A DNA stretch of 64,000 nucleotides from Ailurus styani (Eukaryota; Chordata; Mammalia; Carnivora; Ailuridae), in NCBI GenBank assembly GCA_002007465.1, contig LNAC01001208.1, positions 69,707 to 133,706 of the forward strand, in the 5' to 3' direction. Below the pieces are notes generated by a model. That model did no database searches, had not been told where the DNA came from, and saw only the letters and a program-made list of their open reading frames with translations. A program made the translations under genes and the position numbers. Positions 58,040 through 64,000 of the stretch are shown here, one piece after another. Every line of letters begins with the position of its first letter. Position 1 is the stretch's first letter.

Positions 58040-58464
58040 TTTTGTATGAGTTATGCTAGGTTAGGCAGTGTAGCAAAAGCAAACAAATTTCACATCTTAC
58101 AACTTTACATCATCAGTGTTTATTTCTCACTCATATAACAGTTCAAGGAGGAACAGGAGGCTCCCCTCCACATCACGACCTAGGGATCCAATTTCCTTCC
58201 ATTTGGGGGCTCTTCCACATTTGAGACCCTCCTTGGAATCCTTTAATGTATCCTATTTATTTCAAATTTATTTCAATCATCTATCAGTAAAGAAAGAGAA
58301 TACAGAGGATCACGTAGGGAATTGTATGGCTTGGCCTTCAGTGAGTTCTATCACTTCTGCCCACAATCCACTGGCCAAGACCCAAACATATGGCCTCATC
58401 CTAACTGCGAAGGAGTCTGGGAAAGATGGTCTTCTTGACTACTCAGGGAGAGTATTTAGCTGGT
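58040..58464. other. Probable ancient repeat, family unclear
   Basis: TGTTTATTTCTCACTCATAT, then AACAGTTCAAGGAGGAACAG look like the start of a common ancient LTR or DNA repeat. The 173-codon frame 58116-58637 runs from here through a MIR and is unlikely to be a gene. Confidence 0.35.
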
Positions 58465-58600
58465 TTCTGACATGTAGTGCCTCAATTTCCTTTCTGTGGA
58501 TGAGGATAATAATAATGCTGACATCACCAGGTATCTGTGAGGACCAAAATGTAAGAAGTTGTTTTATCACTGAAGAAGTTGAAAGAGCTGTACGCATTTT
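58465..58600 (+). mobile_element. MIR fragment
   Basis: GTGCCTCAATTTCCTTTCTG, GGATGAGGATAATAATAATG, GGTATCTGTGAGGACCAAA: MIR core. Confidence 0.7.
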
Positions 58601-59059
58601 AAGTATTATGGCATTTCTCATCAGAGAAATTATCTGAGATGATAGACACTTCTCATCATAATTCTGGGGTCCTTGTGGATAATGGGAAATGATAAGCCAT
58701 TGCCCCTGCCCCAGGCTGTCTTATATCTAAGCACTGGCAACCATTACCCTACACCAACAATTTCTTCTCCCTGGTGAAGAAACAACATGTTATACAAAAG
58801 CAGCTCACCCACATGTTATTTAAGCTCTAAGAAAGAAATATCAGGAACGCAGTCGGTCCCTCACCAGGCAACATTCAAGTGGGACATTATGCAGAGATGC
58901 ACTTGTTCTTTCTGTCTTCAGCTTTGTACTATACTGGTGGCTACCCAGGCTCTGTTTCCATAGCACCATATAAAATTCATATAGGCAAGAGCAAGAGAAA
59001 GATTAAGTAAAAGGAGCTGAAAACAAATAATGCCTGCAAGGCTTTCTTTTCTACTTTTT
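58601..59059. other. No recognised feature
   Basis: No repeat or gene recognised. Confidence 0.4.
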
Positions 59060-59210
59060 CAGTAAGGTACTTAAATTGGAAAAGCCCAGTGTTTTAATCT
59101 GTACAATGGGGATAATAATACCTGAGCTGCCTAGCTTAAGCACTGTGGAGAGGATCATTTAAAGAAATGCTCTGGACAGAGCTTTATAAACTGCATAAAA
59201 TGTATACTGT
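59060..59210 (+). mobile_element. MIR fragment
   Basis: CTGTACAATGGGGATAATAA, TACCTGAGCTGCCTAGC, AGAGCTTTATAAACTGCA: MIR 3' half. Confidence 0.7.
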
Positions 59211-60000
59211 AAAGCGGTGTGCAGTGGTGCTTCTCCTGCTACTCCTTGAGAAGCCGTGGGCAACAGTATTGCTGTGTAACTCTAAAAAATCACAACCATT
59301 TTACTGATTATAAATTTTCTGTATCAATCTTGGAAAATAGAGGAAAGTATAATTATAGTTTCTGCTACTGAGTAATTTTTATGTCCAGTTGGTTCACCCT
59401 CATGGGTTGGTCCTGTCTTTCTGCTTGCATAACAAACAGCTAAACAAGCCTATTAGATTCAAGGTACGTATACTGCTTGCTTTATCTGCTTATTTCCAAA
59501 GCAAGCAGCTTAGCAGTTTCATGACATGTGTCAGGGCCTGAAAAAAGTCCATTTTCTTTGGCCCTATATGTTTCTTCCTAAGAATCTTTCCTAAAGATGT
59601 AAGCACAGCCCAGATTTAAAGATCCAAAGATGGCTGCTGCAGGGTTATTTACAAAAGTGAGATGTTGAAAATGTAAACACCTGTCATTAAAGCAACGATT
59701 AAGTAAATCATGGAACATTCCTGTAGTAGAATATTGTGGGATTCCCTAAGAATAATGTTTAAGTTATACTTTTAATGATATGGGAAACTGCTTATTACAT
59801 AAATATTCACAAGATGGTGAATGCTATATAGTTTTGTCTCCACTAGGTTCAAACTGTGGAAAAAGGATGGGGAAGAAATGGGTCAAAAGGAACTGCATTG
59901 CTTCTGGGTGGTAGAATTATGAGAAAGTTTCTTTTTTTTTGGTGTGTTCTTCACCGCCACCACCCACTTTCCTGTAGTACTTTTAAAAGTTTTTACAGGG
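59211..60000 (+). mobile_element. Unrecognised sequence, then old L1 relic (about 59590-60000)
   Basis: The right half follows sense L1 ORF2-end/3'UTR text: GGCTGCTGCAGGGTTATTTA, ATTAAGTAAATCATGGAACA, AATATTGTGGGATTCCCTAA. 59211-59589 is unrecognised. Confidence 0.55.
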
Positions 60001-60773
60001 AAAAAAAACATTTCTACATGAAGCGAGATTAGAAAAAATAAAGTAAAACACTGAGTTTAAGTTTAAAACTGTGCAAATTGCAAATTCCTCTCAAACAGAC
60101 GTTCCCTATCTCAACTCCATTTGTCTCACTTATTTACAGTTTCATTTGCTTTTTCTTATAAATGCTTATGTAGCCATTGGTGCCATCAGCACTAGGTGAA
60201 ATTCAATTCCAAATATGTAAAGACTGGAGCCAGCCACTCACCAAGGCTTCATCTGCTGAGCGGATCTTCAAAGGAACTGAGAAGTAAGTGGTTCTCATAT
60301 TGAATTTCCACCTTCAGGCACAGGTCAGAAAGCACAGTCAAATGTTTTCCATAATGGCAAGTGTATCTTTCACAAACAAGATTAAGAGGAGAAGGAAGTA
60401 TTAACATGGATCCAATTATAGCTGCGGCCTGTTGGAGATTAACCTCCATGAAGAATCAGGTCAATTTAGAGAAGACAGTTTTGCTGAGGATGCAAACAGA
60501 CTTGGTTTCTTTTAGAATTTGATAATCCCTGTGAAGGCTCAGGGAAGTAAGTTTCATGTGAATGGAGACTGAATGTCCTTTTGAGGAATTTGCATAGAGG
60601 ATAGTCAATGAAACAATGTATAGGTGGGATTTCCATCACTAGAAGTAGAGTGTCCATATGGGACAAAGAATTTCCAGGATCATCTTCTCTACCTCACATG
60701 TTCTTGCTGGCTTCCCCCAAAGGCCTCTAGAAGACTAAGTCACACATGGAGTGACTTCTCAGCAGAAGCCAAT
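60001..60773. other. No recognised feature
   Basis: No repeat or credible gene; the minus-strand frames 60249-60449 and 60466-60666 have no domain. Confidence 0.4.
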
Positions 60774-60788
60774 AAAGTCTGATGTGTA

Positions 60789-61305
60789 ATGGAATACTAT
60801 GCAGCTATCAAAAGAAATGAAATCTTGCCGTTTGCAACGACATGGATGGAACTGGAGGGTATTATGCTGAGTGAAATAAGTCAATCAGAGAAAGACAATT
60901 ATCATATGATCTCTCTGATATGAGGAACTTGAGGGACAGGGTGGGGGGTCGTGGGGGGTAGGGAGGGAAAAATAATGAAACAAGATGGGATGGGGAAGGA
61001 GACAAACCATAAGAGACTCCTAATCTCACAAAACAAACTGAGGGTTACTGGGGGGTGGGAGGGTAGGGATAGGGTGGATGGGTTATGGACATTGGGGAGG
61101 GTTTGTGCTTTGGTGAGTGCTGTGAAAGATGTAAGCCTGATGATTCACAGACCTGTACCCCTTGGGCAAAGAATAAAAATAAAATTAAAAAAANGGTTAT
61201 GGACATTGGGGAGGGTTTGTGCTTTGGTGAGTGCTGTGAAAGATGTAAGCCTGATGATTCACAGACCTGTACCCCTTGGGCAAAAAATTAAAATTAAATT
61301 AAAAA
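60789..61305 (+). mobile_element. Young L1 tail (L1-5), with doubled 3'UTR at an N
   Basis: The last 35 codons of ORF2 (from YAAIK to MISLI), the G-rich 3'UTR and an A tail. TSD AAAGTCTGATGTGTA at 60774-60788 and 61306-61320. The final 113 bases appear twice, at 61081-61193 and 61195-61305, with one N at 61194. The two copies differ mainly in the A-rich tail. It belongs to the same subfamily as L1-3, L1-4 and L1-7. Confidence 0.94.
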
Positions 61306-61320
61306 AAAGTCTGATGTGTA

Positions 61321-62512
61321 CTATCCATTTGTGTCAGATATAAAAACAGGGATATTATTTGTTCTGAGTGTCAGTGTTTCATGAGGCCTTGCAGAATCCT
61401 TGACAACTGGGACCTTAGGGATATTCACCTTGCATCCTTCCTGGTGGGGAAGATGAGTCAAGCACAGATTTCTCTTGTTAGAAATTGCTTTAAAACTCAA
61501 AATTTGGGTTTTACTTGGAGGGTAACTTAGTGACTGCAATGGTGTTTGTTGATCCCAGGAATCTCAGCAATATCCACACTTAAAAGGGATCTTCAGTTGA
61601 ACACATTTTACTGCCCTCTGATCTTTTGTGACTAATGTCTGGTTGTTGGTTGATATATCAAGTAAGGCTGGTATTAAGTGTTGTGGCCTTGAACTTTTCT
61701 GGGACCAGGGGTATTTGTTAAGAAGGATGTTATACATGGAATATTCTGGTTTTGGGGCTCCACCAAAACTTGCCCCGATTTACTTTCACCCATAAGACAA
61801 GATTTCCTTGTCTCTCTCATGATGTGACTCCTGACTCTTCACTTTGCATTTCTCTTCCTCTGTCCCCATGAGGGATTCACCAGATCTCCTTACCTTCCTG
61901 GGCTTGTTCTCAAATTTCCCTTGTGTCTGTCTGACCAATTCTGGGTAAAGGCACTGCCCTTCTTATTTGGAGCTCAGAGTCTCCATGCACATAAGTTCTT
62001 ATGACAGGTCCTGCCATATCTCCTGTCGTGGAGTCCCTGCATGGTGACCTGCCTTGTACCCCTGCACCCTCCACGTCCTGGAAACCAGTTCTGCTTTTTC
62101 AGGATCCTGTCAGATATTAGAGCTCTGACTTTGAACCCAAGTCTTGGCCTTTCTGGCACCAACCGCTTTCAAATCTCATCACTTCCACATCCCTCCTGGT
62201 AAAAGTGCCCATAGAATGGTCGTCATCTGTGCTATTTCACTCTGTGTCCCTAGATTTCAGATTTTTTTCCTGAAATTCAGCATACTGTTGACCTACCCCG
62301 ACAACAAGCTTCAGGTACCATCTTAGCTGAGTATAACNGAGATACTTCTTACCTGAGTAGAAGTTTTTTAGGTGACTCAGTTCCACCCCTCAGATCCAAG
62401 AGATGAGGGTAACTAACTTAGGATGCTGCTACCCAGAAGCTAGATCAAGTTGAAGAGTGAATTTTCTGAGGTTTGGAAGCCTTCTCAATGATATCAGCTT
62501 CTTATCCCAGCT
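61321..62512. other. No recognised feature
   Basis: No repeat or gene recognised. Contains the single N at 62338 (see findings). The 61321-61539 and 61974-62162 frames are unsupported. Confidence 0.4.
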
Positions 62513-62935
62513 TTCCTGAAGTATAATTGACAAGTAAAACTATATATATTGAAAGTATATAAGTATATATAATGTGATTATTTGATACAGGTATACACTG
62601 TGAAATGCTAACCACAGTCAAATTAAGTAACACACCAGTCACTTCATATAGTTATCTTTTTTTGTGGTGAGAATGCTTAAAATCTATTCTCTTAGACAAT
62701 TTCTAGTATACATTATTATTACTGTGGTCACTATGCTGTGTCAGATTTCCAGAATACATGCATCTCGTTACTGAAGTTTTGTACTCTTTGACCAGCATCT
62801 TCCCATTTCCTCCACTTCCCAGCTTCTGGAAACCATCATTTTATTCTCTATTTTAATCCGTTCAACTTTTTTTCTTTTTGTATTCCACATATAAGTGATA
62901 CTGTTCAGTAATTGCCTTTGTCTGGCATAACATTA
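62513..62935 (-). mobile_element. Ancient L1/HAL1-like relic
   Basis: TTCCTGAAGTATAATTGACA, GTATACACTGTGAAATGCTA, CAAATTAAGTAACACACCAG, TTTTGTATTCCACATATAAG: a well-known antisense L1M-like pattern. Confidence 0.65.
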
Positions 62936-64000
62936 GCTTCTGATTCAGAAGCAAAGATAGATCTCCCTCCATGACAGGCAGGTCATTCAGGAAGGCAAGA
63001 CCAAATTACAAGGATGGCCTTGCAACCTCTGATGATTGTACTGTGGAAATATCCTCACCACCATCATGAGGTTTCATAGTCAACTGTGAAACATGTGCCC
63101 CTTCCTAAATAGAGAAATGAAACCCAGATTATCCAGGGAGAATATCCTTCAGGTGTGGGGTAGGTGGATCACATAGCTCAGATCTTGTCCTCTCAAATGT
63201 GACCTTCTTCTTCAAGATTTCTTACTTGTGTTCTGGCCTGAGTAGAGACACAGCTCTTCCCCTTAATAGTATAATTAGAAAAGTCTGACTCTCAATAGAA
63301 CTTCCCTTAAGTCTTCTGGATTGCCGAATGGAAATATACACTGAAATTAACTACAAATTAGATAATCTGGCTATAGAGTACAGTTTTCTTGTTTTGTTTA
63401 TTTTGATTCTTGGGATGCTCTGCAGGGTTGTATTCCTCTTAGGCCCCAGCTTTCTTTGGTATCAAACCCTGGGTGGATGTTGAGAAGTCCATGGATGAAT
63501 TTCAGTTAAGGTCCATCAATACTTTGAAATTGCAATTGAATGTTTCTGTGCCTGTGCATTTTTCTGGGAATAGAATACACAACTTTCATGAGATTCTCAA
63601 AGATGTCTTTGTACCTCCAAATGGTAGGTACCATCTTAGCTGAGTATAACTGAGTATAACTGACTATAACTGAGTCCCACACACCTGGATGTCTCCTCAA
63701 AGTTAAGAGATTAAAAGCAGGAGACAATGGGTAGATCCTCTCTCTCCAGTTTTCTTCCTTGGGTGATTGGCCCCAAGAATGACCATCTCTTTCAAGGGAG
63801 ACCAAACCACACTGCTAACCAATTCAAAACACAAATCCAGTAGAAACAGTACCCCAACATTTGGGATCATGTTTCTTATAGAGCCAACCTATGTTTGGCT
63901 CTCAACAAGGTCCCATACAAACCAAAGTTTCTCATTTTATGCCTGTAAAAATAGGAAACAGTTGTTTAAAGCCCTCACATCCTTTTCTTCCAATTTCAAT
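62936..64000. other. No recognised feature besides a 10-bp tandem repeat
   Basis: No repeat family or gene. The minus-strand frame 63506-63805 has no known domain. Confidence 0.4.
63641..63670 (+). repeat. TGAGTATAAC tandem repeat, three units
   Basis: Two perfect units and one with a single change (TGACTATAAC). The leading unit is part of a 25-bp match to 62313-62337. Confidence 0.9.

Noticed and set aside
58116..58637. 173-codon plus-strand frame as a gene
   Set aside because: It crosses a probable ancient repeat and a MIR fragment, has no recognised domain, and no exon structure is visible.

Overview
This is vertebrate nuclear DNA from a carnivoran, most likely a mustelid or another arctoid. 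The best clue is the short interspersed element present about a dozen times. It is a tRNA-derived CAN-SINE that starts GGGGCGCYTGGGTGGCTCAG and has the pyrimidine-rich CTCTGCCTGCYTCTCTGCCT tail-side block known from mink and ferret. The young LINE-1 copies are of the carnivoran type. I found no convincing host protein-coding gene, no functional RNA gene, no CpG island and no prokaryotic feature. Almost every long reading frame is a LINE-1 ORF1/ORF2 fragment or the antisense shadow of one.

Layout. 1-4.5 kb: 5' half of an antisense L1 with its promoter/5'UTR, and a SINE inserted in ORF1. 4.5-12.3 kb: old L1-like relics, MLT1-type LTRs, MIR, SINEs and a 5' fragment of U4 snRNA. 12.3-19.3 kb: a second, essentially full-length antisense L1, broken by an 853-base gap, several one-base contig joins, a short mRNA-tail retrocopy and a 60-bp templated insertion. 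19.3-28 kb: mostly old or unrecognised sequence with MIR, MER5, a Tigger relic and a young 5'-truncated L1. 28-35.6 kb: one ancient sense-strand L1M peppered with six younger insertions. 36.7-39 kb: an MLT1 LTR split by a young L1. 40-41.7 kb: a SINE split by two L1 insertions, with a long pyrimidine tract and a 74-base gap. 41.7-54 kb: sparse repeats, including two LTRs of one family in opposite orientation. 54-64 kb: a Tigger element, two L1 insertions with inverted 5' parts, and another young L1 tail.

Nothing here forms a pathway. What can be read is a history of retrotransposition: L1 reverse transcriptase has moved itself, CAN-SINEs, a U4 snRNA fragment and an mRNA 3' end, leaving target-site duplications (TSDs) that let many insertions be ordered in time. 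Several oddities, especially single N bases between near-identical direct repeats, are probably assembly artefacts. Family names are from memory of repeat consensus sequences, without a database search. All edges are approximate unless a TSD fixes them.
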